Shown here one piece after another: positions 1 through 11,700 of a DNA stretch of 64,000 nt. The first letter of the stretch is position 1, and each line of letters starts with the position of its first letter. The notes beneath the pieces are model-generated. The model was not told the DNA's origin. It saw nothing but the letters and a program-made list of their open reading frames with translations, and made no database searches. The translations under genes were made by a program, and so were the position numbers. This DNA is from Gavia stellata (Eukaryota > Chordata > Aves > Gaviiformes > Gaviidae): assembly GCF_030936135.1 (NCBI RefSeq), contig NC_082595.1, forward strand, positions 112,174,334-112,238,333. Reading direction: 5' to 3'.

Positions 1-264
1 CTCCAATTGAGAAGTTGATGTGTGAGGGTAACAAATCATCGTGAACCAGCGCTCTTTAAGTGCTCCAGCTGCTCATATGTACATGAAAATATTGGAGGCA
101 GCTGAGCCTTTTGGAAAGGAGAAGCTTAAGGAAGCGTGCTGTGCCCAGGCCAAGGGTGCTCAGGGCTGTACCCGGGTGCCAAACACCCACTCACCTCTGA
201 CAAAGTACAGGGGAAGCAGTTTGAGTTACTTTGGGCACCTCCTGTGTGCCCAAGTGCGGATTTG

Positions 265-885
265 TCATAGAATCGTAGAATCATTTAGGTTGGAAAAGAC
301 CTTTAAGATCATCGAGTCCAACCATCAACCCAACGCTGCCAAGTCCACCACTAAACCATGTCCCGAAGCACCTCATCCGCATGTCTTTTAAATCCCTCCA
401 GGGATGGGGACTCCACCACCTCCCTGGGCAGCCTGTGCCAATGTCTGACAACCCTTTTGTTTTTTCCTAATATCCAGTCTGAACCTCCCCTGGCACAACT
501 TGAGGCCATTTCCTCTTGTCCTATCACTAGTCACTTGGGAGAAGAGACCAACACCCACCTCCCCACAACCCCCTTTCAGGCAGTTGTAGAGAGCGATGAG
601 GTCTCCCCTCAGCCTCCTCTTCTCCAGACTGAACAACCCCAGCTTCCTCAGCCGCTCCTCATCAGACTTGTGCTCCAGACCCCTCACCAGCTCCATCGCC
701 CTTCTCTGGACACGCTCCAGCACCTCAATGTCCTTCTTGGAGTGAGGGGCCCAACACTGAACACAGCATTCGAGGTGCGGCCTCACCAGCGCCGAGTACA
801 GGGGGCACGATCCCCTCCCTGCTCCTGCTGGCCACATTCTTTCTGATACAGGCCAGGGTGCCGTTGGCCTCCTTGGCCACTGCCT
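265..885 (-). repeat. CR1 LINE, 5'-truncated copy
   Basis: The left edge reads as the reverse complement of the CR1 3' tail (CATAGAATCGTAGAATC). Inward, the minus strand encodes the C-terminal end of CR1 ORF2, with recognisable pieces such as [20 protein letters not shown] and [20 protein letters not shown]. About 620 bp remain, which is normal for CR1 because most copies are cut at the 5' end. It lies in the last PBK intron. It closely resembles the copy at the right end of the window, so both are probably of one subfamily. CR1 is the dominant retroposon of birds and is the main reason for calling this avian DNA. Confidence 0.95.
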
Positions 886-1175
886 CACTCAGAGGTCCAC
901 TGACAGGCAAGGCAGGGGGGAGCAGATGGGATGGATAGGGGATGCTACAGCTGCCTGGGGGAAGATCTGCACCCTGGAGCAGTATAAAGCAAAAAAATCA
1001 TACGGGCTGTGCAGGAAAAACACCTGGAAATGTTCAGATGGCCTGGAAAGGTCCTTTCCCACCCAAACCACCCTGTGATGAATAAGGGGCAGCCAGGGAG
1101 CAAAACCCCATGACACGCAGGGAACAGAGCAGTTTCCAGCCCCCTTCCCAAAACCTTTTCCACCTTCTTATCCAG

Positions 1176-1381
1176 ATGAGTCTTTTGACGAAGACTGCTT
1201 TGACATGGAAGCATATTATGCAGCCCTGGGAACCCGCCCAGCCCTCAACATGGAGGAGCTGGACTCCTCCTACCAGTGCATGATTGACCTCTTTTCTGTC
1301 TGCACCAACGAGGACCCCAAGCAGCGTCCCTCGGCTGCATCCATCGTGGAAGCCTTGGAAGCAAGTCTGGCCCAGGAGTAA
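1176..1381 (+). CDS. PBK: PBK (TOPK), last coding exon, partial gene
   Basis: This is the 3' terminal coding exon of the PDZ-binding kinase PBK/TOPK, a mitotic MAPKK-like serine/threonine kinase. It opens after a pyrimidine-rich acceptor ending CAG and runs to TAA at 1379-1381, giving about 68 residues. The peptide contains [20 protein letters not shown] and [20 protein letters not shown], which match my memory of the human C-terminus almost residue for residue. This part is the end of the kinase C-lobe and the tail. The exon starts inside a codon, so an upstream exon ends with one base of an Asp/Glu-type codon. The remaining exons lie left of the window. The gene converges with ESCO2. Confidence 0.93.
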
Positions 1382-1654
1382 AAGCACTCCCACACCACGG
1401 AGCTCAGAAGAGGAAGGCTACTCCTGCAGCGTGTATCCTTCTAGTATGTGAAACCTGCTCAGTGTACTTAAAATCAGAGCCTAAACTCCGTAAGTACTAA
1501 CCCCTGGTTTAAGGGGGTTGCTCAACTGCACTTAGGTCCTATATAAGCTACGTGCTCTGCACAATAGTTGTGGTTCTAGTTGTCATGTTATAGCTCCTTT
1601 AAAACCCTTCCCTCCATGTCTGTGTTGAATTAACAACAGTTTTGTGACTGAGAT

Positions 1655-1660
1655 ATTAAA
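1655..1660 (+). terminator. PBK: PBK poly(A) signal (ATTAAA)
   Basis: ATTAAA sits about 275 bp after the PBK stop and is followed by a T-rich stretch and a GT/T-rich downstream element near 1690-1705. The implied 3' UTR is 1382 to about 1680. Confidence 0.6.
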
Positions 1661-2156
1661 AATATTTTTTTTTCTTCATCTCACTGTAAAAGTGGTGCTT
1701 TTCTTTTCCTAAGGAGCATGTATGTCCCTGCGAGCTTGGGTGAGGGCTCTCATGTAAAGTATTTGTGTTCCTGAGGCAGCTGGGGGCAGCAGCCCCCAGG
1801 TAACAGGAGAACATTACAAGGGAGAGCAGCTGCAAGCTCAAGGAGAAGGTTTCCTGACACAACATGTTGTTATACAGAATTATGCCATGGTAAAAAGGGT
1901 GGAGGGTCAAAAAAACCCCCAGTCTTTTGGGGATTTACTAAAAAAAAAATGCTGCTGGTTGGGGAAATTCCTACCCACAGCCGGCTGGAGACAAAGAGGT
2001 TGCAACACACACTTGTCCCGCTCCCCTCCGCAGCCCTCAGCTTCTGTTTTAGCCACTGCTGCCTTCACTGAACTCCCCAAATCAGGAGAGCGGTGGAAGC
2101 GTTCCCACTTCTCCTCTGTGCACAGAAACAAGCTCGAGCAGCAGGGTTTCACATGT

Positions 2157-2162
2157 TTTATT
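2157..2162 (-). terminator. ESCO2: ESCO2 poly(A) signal (AATAAA on minus strand)
   Basis: TTTATT on the plus strand reads AATAAA on the ESCO2 strand, about 500 bp past the ESCO2 stop. The implied 3' UTR is about 2140-2657. It would leave roughly 460 bp between the PBK and ESCO2 transcript ends. Confidence 0.55.
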
Positions 2163-2657
2163 GAGCGGGCAGCCCCCAGGACAGCTTCCCCTGCAGCACA
2201 AGACCCTGTTCTGGGGGAAACCCTGCCCCGAGTCAGGCGCTTGAAGGCATCTCATACTCGGTGCATAAATTTTTAGCAACTCCTTGTACTAAAGCATCTA
2301 CCCCGCCTTTGACAGCGCACACACTGCAGAAAGCTCAGAATTACATACCCGCACATCAGGGAGAAAACAGCCATCTTTATATTAAACCTTTTAAGGAAAT
2401 TAAGTTACTTGCAATAAAATTTCATTTCAGAAGAAACAAACCTACCTGAAACCCAAGGAAGGTTCCACAGCATACACGAAAATATAACAATTCTGTACAC
2501 AAAGTGACACACTCTCCCCCAGCTCACTCGCAAGGAGAGGAAAAACTAGCGCTCAGCAGGAAAACAGCGTTTAGCCAGGTAACAACGCTTAAGTGTTAAT
2601 TTAAACACACAAATTATCTTAAATCACCAAACCTCAACTTGTAATAATTAAGTCGAA

Positions 2658-2796
2658 TCAGTTGTTAGAAATAAAATTGTAAACAAGGAAGTTAGGGGTT
2701 TGGCAGTATTTCGTTGCAAACAACTTGCCATCCGGCGTCGGGTCGGAGAAGGCGATTTCGTCGGTGCTCAGGTAGCAGCCATACATGAAGGTGCTC
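2658..2796 (-). CDS. ESCO2: ESCO2 last coding exon
   Basis: Encodes about residues 626-671 and the TGA stop at 2660-2658. It contains the near-invariant [19 protein letters not shown] catalytic-domain end and finishes [10 protein letters not shown]. It begins in a split Arg codon shared with the previous exon. Confidence 0.95.
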
Positions 2797-5700
2797 CTGA
2801 AAGAGAAAGCAGAGCTGTGGGCACGCTGCCAACAGCCGGCTGCGTTATCCCACTCCTAAAACACACTGCAGGGGTGTTTCCCCCGCCCCCCTCTCCAGGG
2901 AGCCGTTATTTCTTCCATCGCTTTGCTTTCAAACCAGAGATCGTTGCGAGATGCCAGTTTGCCCTCTCAGATTTTGCCGTAATCGGGACCCAGGAGGCAT
3001 TTTAGAATTAGCAAGAAGGATTGTGTGAGACCAAATACAGGCATAAAGCCCCTAAATACAGTTTTACAGGGAAACCCAGAGGTTTCAGTTAAATATCTCA
3101 GAGCAGCGACCAAGCAAAGTCCACCAGGGCAGTGCCAGGGCTCTCATCGGCACCCACCAGTCACCCAGGTCGAGCTGGCTCACGTCCCGTGGGTCTGGAG
3201 GGTATCATGGAGGTGGCACATCAAATGCTAACCCCAGGAGGAAGTAGAGAACACTGGCTGATGAATTTTCAGAATACTGAGCTCCAGATACAATAATATA
3301 TGATTATAAATATATAAAAATGTATACATAGGTATACATAGGTACTCATATACTTGATATGTCTGTATTTGACATACATATAGCGAGCAGATACGACACA
3401 CAGAAGATCTGTGCTACTACAGGCTCATGGACCACCAAGCTCCCCCTGAAGGCAGTCCCTATTAACAGACGAGGGGAAGTTTTTAAGTCATCCTCCCAGT
3501 CTGGTCCGAGCTTGAAAAGCTCGGAATTTCCTGCCTGGAAAAAACTGAAGTGTTTGGGCCCATCAACTTGTCCAGGGAAAAAAAAAAAAAAAAAAAAAAA
3601 ATTTTTTTCCCCAGCAAGCAGAGTTTCTCTTGGAAAATCCAGTCTGTGTAGCTCTATGTTCCAGTTATACCCAGCAGCTTGGCCCACACTTGTGTCAGAC
3701 TTTAAATAAAAATATTACTTAAATATTAGATATACATAAAATATCTGTCCACTTGATGTCCTTCCACTATGAAATGGGGATTCCAGACTTGCTTAATGAC
3801 ACAAATTTACCCCTTTCACAAGTTCCCTCTAAACACTTTTTGCTGCATTGTTTTTGTCCCCCCAAGGATAAGCCCCAGCCGGGATCCCGGCTCCCTGCCG
3901 CCCTCCCGCCGCTCCCTACCTGACCACGTCCACCATGCGACGGGCGATGCCCTTCCCGCGCTTCGGCCCGAACACCCAGATCCTGCTGATGCCACAGACG
4001 GCAGGCTCCGACTGGGAGGAGCAGCGCCAAGCCCGCTGGTGCTGCAGACTGTCCTGGCTGGGGGACAGCACGGCGCCCGGCTCAGACAGCACCCGGAAAG
4101 CCTGCAGGGATGAGCAGAGGCATCAAACTGCTCCTTTCCGGCGGGACGCAGAGCCACAGACCTTCCCACACTCCCAGCCTTGCCTTCTGCTCTCTCACGA
4201 GGCAGACCACCGCATAAACCAGCACCAAACCAGGGTCAGATTGAAGCTCGCCGCAGTATCAGCCACGCAAAGTCAGCTAACTCCTGCCTGCAACATCTCA
4301 CCCTGACAAAAGCACAGGCTTTTCCTTAATTTCTTCTTTTATTAGTTTTTTTTGGGTGGGTCTTTTGTTTAGTTTTTATTTCCTTAGTTTTATTTTCCCC
4401 GCTCCTGTGCTAAGCCAGGATTTCCGATACACAGGTTGATGCAAAGAGCCCCAGTTATTAGCCTGCAATTTCACCCCCTCCCCATGCAATTAATAACCTG
4501 TACCTGCTTGACTGATTCAGCCACTAAGCACCCAGCAATCATCTTCTCGTTGGACACAAACAAGTATATTTTAGTCTTGGCTGGGCAGCTCAAAGAAACT
4601 TGCTTAAATCCCAATTCATTATCTACAATTTCTCGCACGTCTTCTGCCTAAGAAAACAAAACAGGAGAGAGGCGTGTTAGGAACCAACAGGCGCATTCTT
4701 TGATTCTGGTGTGAAATGTGTCAGAAAGGGGACTCGCTCCCCCAAACAAGCCCATACTTACAGGAGATCAGGCTCTAACTGTGAGGAGAACATTAAAGAA
4801 CAGGCTCTCACTCGTGTCTGCATCCCTCTACACCTCTTGCAAAGTGCCTCTGCCTCTCCGTCCCCAGGACCAGGGGGAGAGGAGTGGGTTATGTTGGTCG
4901 TTTAAGAACAAGAGCTTCAGCGCAGGGAGCAGGGTTAGGATGTGTCAGGGTGGGCGTCCACAGCAACCCGGACTGCTGCCACAACCCCACTCAGCTCTCC
5001 TGCTCGCCCCGTGCACCGGCGAGAGATGCATGATCACGCACTGAGGTAGTTCCGGGAGCTGAGCCAGTAGAAAGCTAATCTACAACATAAACCCCCAGAA
5101 TAAACAAACATGTACCTTCTTGACAGCGTATTTTGGGTCATTTGGAAGAATCAAAACAATTTTCCCATCCCAGAACTCTGCCACAACCCGCTCTTTCTTC
5201 CAACCCTGCCACAGAGGGGAAAGAAAAACCAAACAAACAACAAGTTAGTGGTGTAGCAAGAGAGAGGAAGTGATTCAGTGAAGACTCTGGCAGATGAAGC
5301 TGTAATCAGAACCACTTCAGCTTTCAGGAAAAGTCAAGTCACATTCATCAAGCTGATGAAGGCAGACAGTTGCTGGAACTGCCTAACTGACACTTTAACC
5401 TCCCCTCCGGCTGAGAAAACCTTTGCCTGCAGCTGTCTCGACTTTGTACCTGGCTATCGCGCACCACTTCCCCCCCCCCAGTCCTCTTCAGCCGAGCTGC
5501 GAGCGCAGCCATCGCCTTACCACGTATCTGAGTCCCTCAAGGAATCTCTCGTGGTGCTGGATGTGCTGGGCCTCATCCTCCGGGCTAGCAGCCGTGTAGA
5601 TCATGTTGCACGACTTGCAAACAACGGCACCGAAATGCTTCTGACCGGCATCCTAGTGAGAAATGGAGCCAGCTAAGCACTCTGAAGCTGTTCAAAACCA

Positions 5701-8700
5701 TGTTCGGTTTAATGAGTGAGGTTGAGAATTGGTTCTAGTAACAATCAGACACTCAAGTATTTGTTTTCGTTTGAATTTGTGAAGAGGAGGACAAGCTTTT
5801 GCTTATTTGCAGGATATTCGGAACTACACAGCATACAATATCCAGGGAAGACAATGAATGCTTTGTTTAGAACGAGCCTTGAAATAGAAATAGATGAGTG
5901 ACACCCTCATTGAGGAACCAGTGTAAAAGAGCACCACAAAAAACCAAAGGACAAGACTCCGTAGAGTCTTTTCATCAGTTATCTAAAAATAACCTCATTT
6001 TTATCTCTGTCAATACACAGGGAGGGGAAGAGAAGGACTCACATGCCAGTTGTGCAAGCAAACAGCAAATTGATCTTTAAGCAGCGAGGTGAAGTGAAGC
6101 CTAGTTTGTTAAGGACTCGTCTTACCTCCCTGCACTGGCTGCTTTCCCCTCCTCACGTCCCACTTTGGGCTTCCCCCACCCTGTGTCACAGCACCCACAG
6201 GCTGTCCCCTCCCTCGCAGGCCCAGCACCTAGACACCCAGCCCTTAGACACCCAGCCGAGCGGTGCCAGACAGGGTCGGAGCTCGTGGCTGGCCAGCCAG
6301 CCGTGTTCAGGGTAGCGATGACTGCCGAGTACAGGCTGCTGCTTTCCTCTCAGCGCAGGCACTCATCTGGGTTTCTCCCTTCCCCAGGGACCGGTTTTCA
6401 AAACACTCAAAAATGTCTATCTGTGAGGTCTCCAATTTGACAGAAATCATCCAAACGACTCTAAAGGTGCTAGAAAGGGCAGCTCAGCAGACAAGAATGA
6501 TCACATAAGCCCTGCTCCCTCAGGAAACAGGCTTGAAAAAGCCTGCATGTCACCAAGTAAGAACAAATGGTTTACTAAAAAAAAATTACTCATCGCTGAG
6601 GGCGTATCTTCTGGAAACGCATACACGTGACGGCTACATGACAGAGGAGCCTCAGTAACACTGTTCAGCCTCCTCCCGCTCCAAAATCAATACTCTGCGC
6701 TGAAGGGCAACAGCAGGAAGGCAGACATGGAGCTACCAAAGAGGCACCCACTCGTTAACAGAGCAAGCTCCGTCAGGGCTCAGCTCTCGGTCGTGCATTC
6801 CTGCTCCCGTGCTGCCCTGGCTGACGTTTGCCGCTGTGGCGGCAGAGCTGTGCTGACTCTGCTCGCACAGTGGGCCAGGAAGCCGTGGGAATGGAAAATT
6901 ATCCGGCCAAATTCACTCCTATAGCATCCATACAGCCTTGGCTGAGTTTCCCTTTGGGTTGGGTTTGTTGTTTTTTTTTTTAGTATTATGTTCCATCAAT
7001 CTCTTTTGAATTCTAAAATGTAATAAAGCGCTAGTCCCAGGGAAACCGTAACAACCTATTTCCTAGCTGCTACCATGTCCTCGTCTAGTGCTAAATATGT
7101 TAATCACTGCCCTGTTACGGTCGTTGCAGTGTGGTTGGTTTGAGGTTTACAAGTAAGGAAATCTATTTATCGGTTAGCCTCAAGACATGTTTCTTGTTTC
7201 CTCACCACCAAGTCACCCCGAGGACCCAGCACGCCCCAAAGGGAACCTTACAATGATCATCTGATCTCTGGAGCGCTTGCAGAGCTCTTTCGCCTTCTTG
7301 CTTGCTGAGATGTGAGATGTTTTTGCAGGTGGGCTGGACCCAAACGGAGAAGTCAGTTCATCCAGCACAGCCTGCGTCCTGAAAAATCATTTCAGAGAGA
7401 CAAAAATTAGTTGCTGCAGACAAAAGTTAACATTACAGGTCGGGTACCAGGGCAGGGTAGCGACTCTTACTGCACAACACCCCAAACTAAGCCAGGTACA
7501 GCAAAGCTTCTTGGCAGCTGGTGCCAGCTCCTCTACGGGAGGAAGGGAAGGAGAGAGGCTCTAGGAAGAGCCACAATTGCATCAGAAGTTAAGTAACTCT
7601 TGATTAAGCACCTCTCCCACTTCCACAGCAACCCATTTCCAGGATACTGGAAATTCAGCAGCTCCTTGAACAGTCAAAGGGATACACAACAAACTGAGAA
7701 GCAGAGGGCCAGGTTAATGAAGTATGGAAGCTGCAGGTGAAGAAACAGGCGCCCAAGCCCAGCAGCTCCCTCCTGAAGCCGCTACCTACGTGCGTCTAGA
7801 CACCCAAAATGCTCCTACGCAGGCTCAGAGTTTTGCGGCAGTGAGCTGCTCAGCTCTGGCAATCTTGCACCCGAGTCTAACTGGGATCCAAAACACCCAA
7901 AGTCTCCCCTGAAGAGTCCCACAGACATGCTCCTAAATTGTTTAACTTGTGCATAAAGCTACAGCTATGATCACACCCCTAAAACACGTCTACCCTTTGA
8001 CAGGTTGAGGAACCCTGTGGGTTTGTGAAGTCCCCCGCGGATCGAAGGGCTCGGGGAGATGAAGACGGGGAGCTGTGGCTGTGAAGACCTGGGAAGGCCA
8101 GCGCAGCTGGCAGAGGGAGCACGCGGCTCACTGCGTGACCACGCTGCAACCCACAGTACCACAGCTCGGTCTGAGCAGCTCGGGGATCCGTGCCAGACTT
8201 CTGGACAGCATGATACAAGGCAAGGATAAGGGTCCTACCCTGCCAGACTCAGCAGGGGAAGTAGCATCATCTGAAATCATCTTACAAAGCTTCAAGCGTT
8301 CCCATTTTTTGAGGAAAGCTGAATATAGAGCGCACACCATCTCAGCACCACTCTCCCCTCAAGGGGAAAAATAAAAGGAAGAAAAGGAAAAATTGAACTC
8401 CAATAACCTAAGAAGCATTTCGTCTAGGATTTGATCGAGGTGTGCAAGAGCTCGTGACAAGGTTTTGGTCAAGAATCACCACAGCTTGGTCTCAAGCCCA
8501 CACTCCATCTACCCCTGGGGTCCCAAGACCACTTCCCCGCTCCATCGATGCTTCACCACCACAAGTCCAAGTCTCAGAGCCTCATGCCAAGACCAGGGGA
8601 TCAGCAGCACCCCAGGAAAAGCCCTCAGTGCTGGGGCTAAGCTCTCCTCTGCCATCTACCAGGGGCAGCTTCCCAAAGAGGGGAGCAGACAGAAGGAATT

Positions 8701-11700
8701 TTTTTTATATTCAGATGCAGACATGGAGGCCTGATATGAATTTTTAAAGTTTACAACGTGGGCTTCAGCTACAGGGAAGGACACTGTAAGAGGTGTTAAT
8801 AATTACACTGTTTTTCTAACCTACCCTTAGACTTCTGTATGTAAGGTGGCGTTTCTTAAGCAATCTTAAAGTGGGAAATTGTAACTATTGTGCAGTGAAC
8901 CTTAACGTGGAACTAATTTAGAGATACACCAAACAATTTTATAGATCTGGATACTAAGGAGAATTTCCAAAGCAGAGCCTTGATGTAGGAAAAGCTTGTG
9001 CTCATCAGCTTCCCAAGAGACAACTGCAAATGCAAGACTGATTTTCAGTTAATCACAAACACCAGGATTTCCACACGTTCCAGGGTTCCACTTGCACCAC
9101 GGAAGGTATTTGAAAAGCCACATGAGGAAGCAAAGCAAATATTGCAATCAGATCTCTCTTTCAACACTTCCGTGGCAGAGGACTACAGTAGCGCGACAAG
9201 TTTGGGAAGGTTTACTTTGGCTCTTTTAGGAGCAAGTTTAAGTGGGTTTTTTATGTACACAATAATCTCGGCTCAGAGTGCATTTATTGTTAACAAAATG
9301 TATCGAGAAGTTGATTCAGTGTGGGAGAAGGATTAGTAGCTCTGGTTCTTGTGTGGGAAAACAAGTCTTTTTCCACCAGAGGTCTATGAGTACGACAGCA
9401 AATTAGTCGAAGAAATAAGCTAATCGGAAGCACAGACACCAGGTAGTACAATTGCACCTCATGAGTAGAGAGTCCCAGTGCTTGCAAGCAATTTATCAAG
9501 ATCATGCTTTTTACAGAATCAAAAAGCAAACTTCACATGCTTGTGCTTCATTTCCATCACACTGAATATCAAACATCACCCAGCAGACTTAGAAAATACC
9601 CACTCAGGTGAGCACGGGAAGTGGAAGAGAAGCAGGTGCTTCCATTAATCTTTTTCACCCATTTTTATTACAACTTCTGTCTTGTCTGCAGCACCTACAT
9701 CAAAACTTCTGAGCATGCTGCTTCCTAGTGCTGCTGTACTAAAATTTTTCGGGTTAAAAAAAGCAACACAGAACACACCTGACCAGTGCAGTTGCTGATC
9801 TTTGCACTTCAGCTGATTTCTGTATAGCGCACAGGTAACTTCTCAGAGTGCTAACAGTGAAGATGCTGGTCAATGTTAGCCACGGCACTGTAATATTTGT
9901 AAAATCATCTCACAGGAAGAGTTACTACGGAAAAGGAACGAACCTGATGGCAGGGAGAGATCAGTTTGACCCTAAATTTAAAGAACACGGGTATTCTACA
10001 ACACCAGCACAAGGCAGGTAAACAAGCCTTCTGAAATCTTTAGCTCCGTACAACTTTAAAAAGCCAGTGCCTTCCCAAGAAGTGAATCATTTCAACAGTT
10101 TAAAAATTAATACTGTAGGCTTAACTGGTAAAGGAGGTCGAGTGTGACAGAGACAGAGAAGCTGCCAGCTCCTGCAAGAGCCACAGACTGGCCCGAGCAG
10201 AGCTACTGACCCACCCCGTCAGCCTCTCCAGCAATCCTCAACGAGGGACCCACAGTTCGACTGGCCCGGTTCAACGTGGAGTCGAATTTTCACGCACCGT
10301 AGGCGATGTACCCAAACTTGGCTCAAAAGGTTGCTTGCCACGCAGAATTGCTTCAAGCGTGGCAAGAACGCCCATGCCAGAGGCATCGCTGCCACACTGA
10401 CTGGTGATGGAGGTGGACTAAACTCATGAGCGTGCATTACGTTTGCCATCCACAGCGCACGCTAAAAGGTATATACAGAAAGCCTTAGCACTGATGAGAT
10501 TCTAGCAAGGGGCAGCGACGCCTCCCTGCTCGTTGTACGGCCGGCAACACTATACTGTGCTGCTGCCCTTGCCAAAATGAGTAAAGACAATTCATTTTGA
10601 CCACTCTGGTACCATCTCAAATGCGTCGTTAGCGCTGTCGAGGGTCTCTGGCTGACGGGAGGCGCAGGTCTCTGATGAACGGCCGGTACATAGAGACCGA
10701 AAGTTCCTGCTCGTTATGGACGCTCCAGATACAGAACACACAGAAGTAGTATAAATAAATCAAAACGCCTCTACAGGGCCCAGACACTGACAAGGATGGC
10801 ACAGCCTTGGTGACGAATATATCCTGAAACAGCCCCCCTTGTTCTAATGATTTTGCCATTAGCAACAGCTAAGAGAAAACTATTATTACCTTTTGAGTTC
10901 AAAAAGTAAAGCCCATCAGCTCAATAAAATGTACAAATTCAAAAGTAAAATGTACTACAGGCAGTAAGCAAATGTGTATTTCCTCATTCATGGGCTAGTA
11001 TCCCCCTAAACCAACACAAATTTAATCTTCCATCTTCTCTCTAAAAATAAAAGGCAAACCAAAACCAACCCAAAACACCCTCAGACTCCCAAACCGTACA
11101 AGGATGGGAGAAAGCTAAGCTATTGTTTTTAGAACTAGTATGATTTTTTTTTTTTAAGAAAAAGAACTAGTATAATTTTTTTTTTTTTTTTTTTTAAAAT
11201 AATGATTCTGCAGACATGACACTTCTGGTCATTCTTGGAGTGAGGTAGCAAAGAGTAACCTACCTTTTCTTGCTGGCAGGGGGTGCAGTGAATATGGGGT
11301 AGACAACAGCATTTGAAGGAGATACTGGAAAAGACAAGTGAAGTTATTGTGGTTTAGAATCCCTTTTAGTTGCAGCACACATTGATACAGGGAAACAGAA
11401 ATTCAAACACCAACGAGACTTCAAAAATGACATGCAACGGTGAAACTGAACTCTCTAGACGAGAGCTTGTAAGAGTACCGGGAAGCTGTTGATGCTGCAG
11501 GACACAAAGGTTTTGTCCATGAGCTGTATCCAGCCATGATTACCTTTGATTCACTTAGGTGACATTGATCAGGCTATCTGGTACTCTCCCCTCTCACACT
11601 GGAATTCTGAAGCAGAAATTTCTGCTGCAGTAGTTTATCGTTTCCTTGGCTATTAATTAAGAGTGTTAATCAAGCACAGGTTTCTCAGTCTTCCCTTATT

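Noticed and set aside
11132-11200. Two AAGAACTAGTAT-poly(T) segments 30 bp apart in an ESCO2 intron
   Set aside because: Probably a small slippage or local duplication with homopolymer tracts; no sign of a SINE or function.
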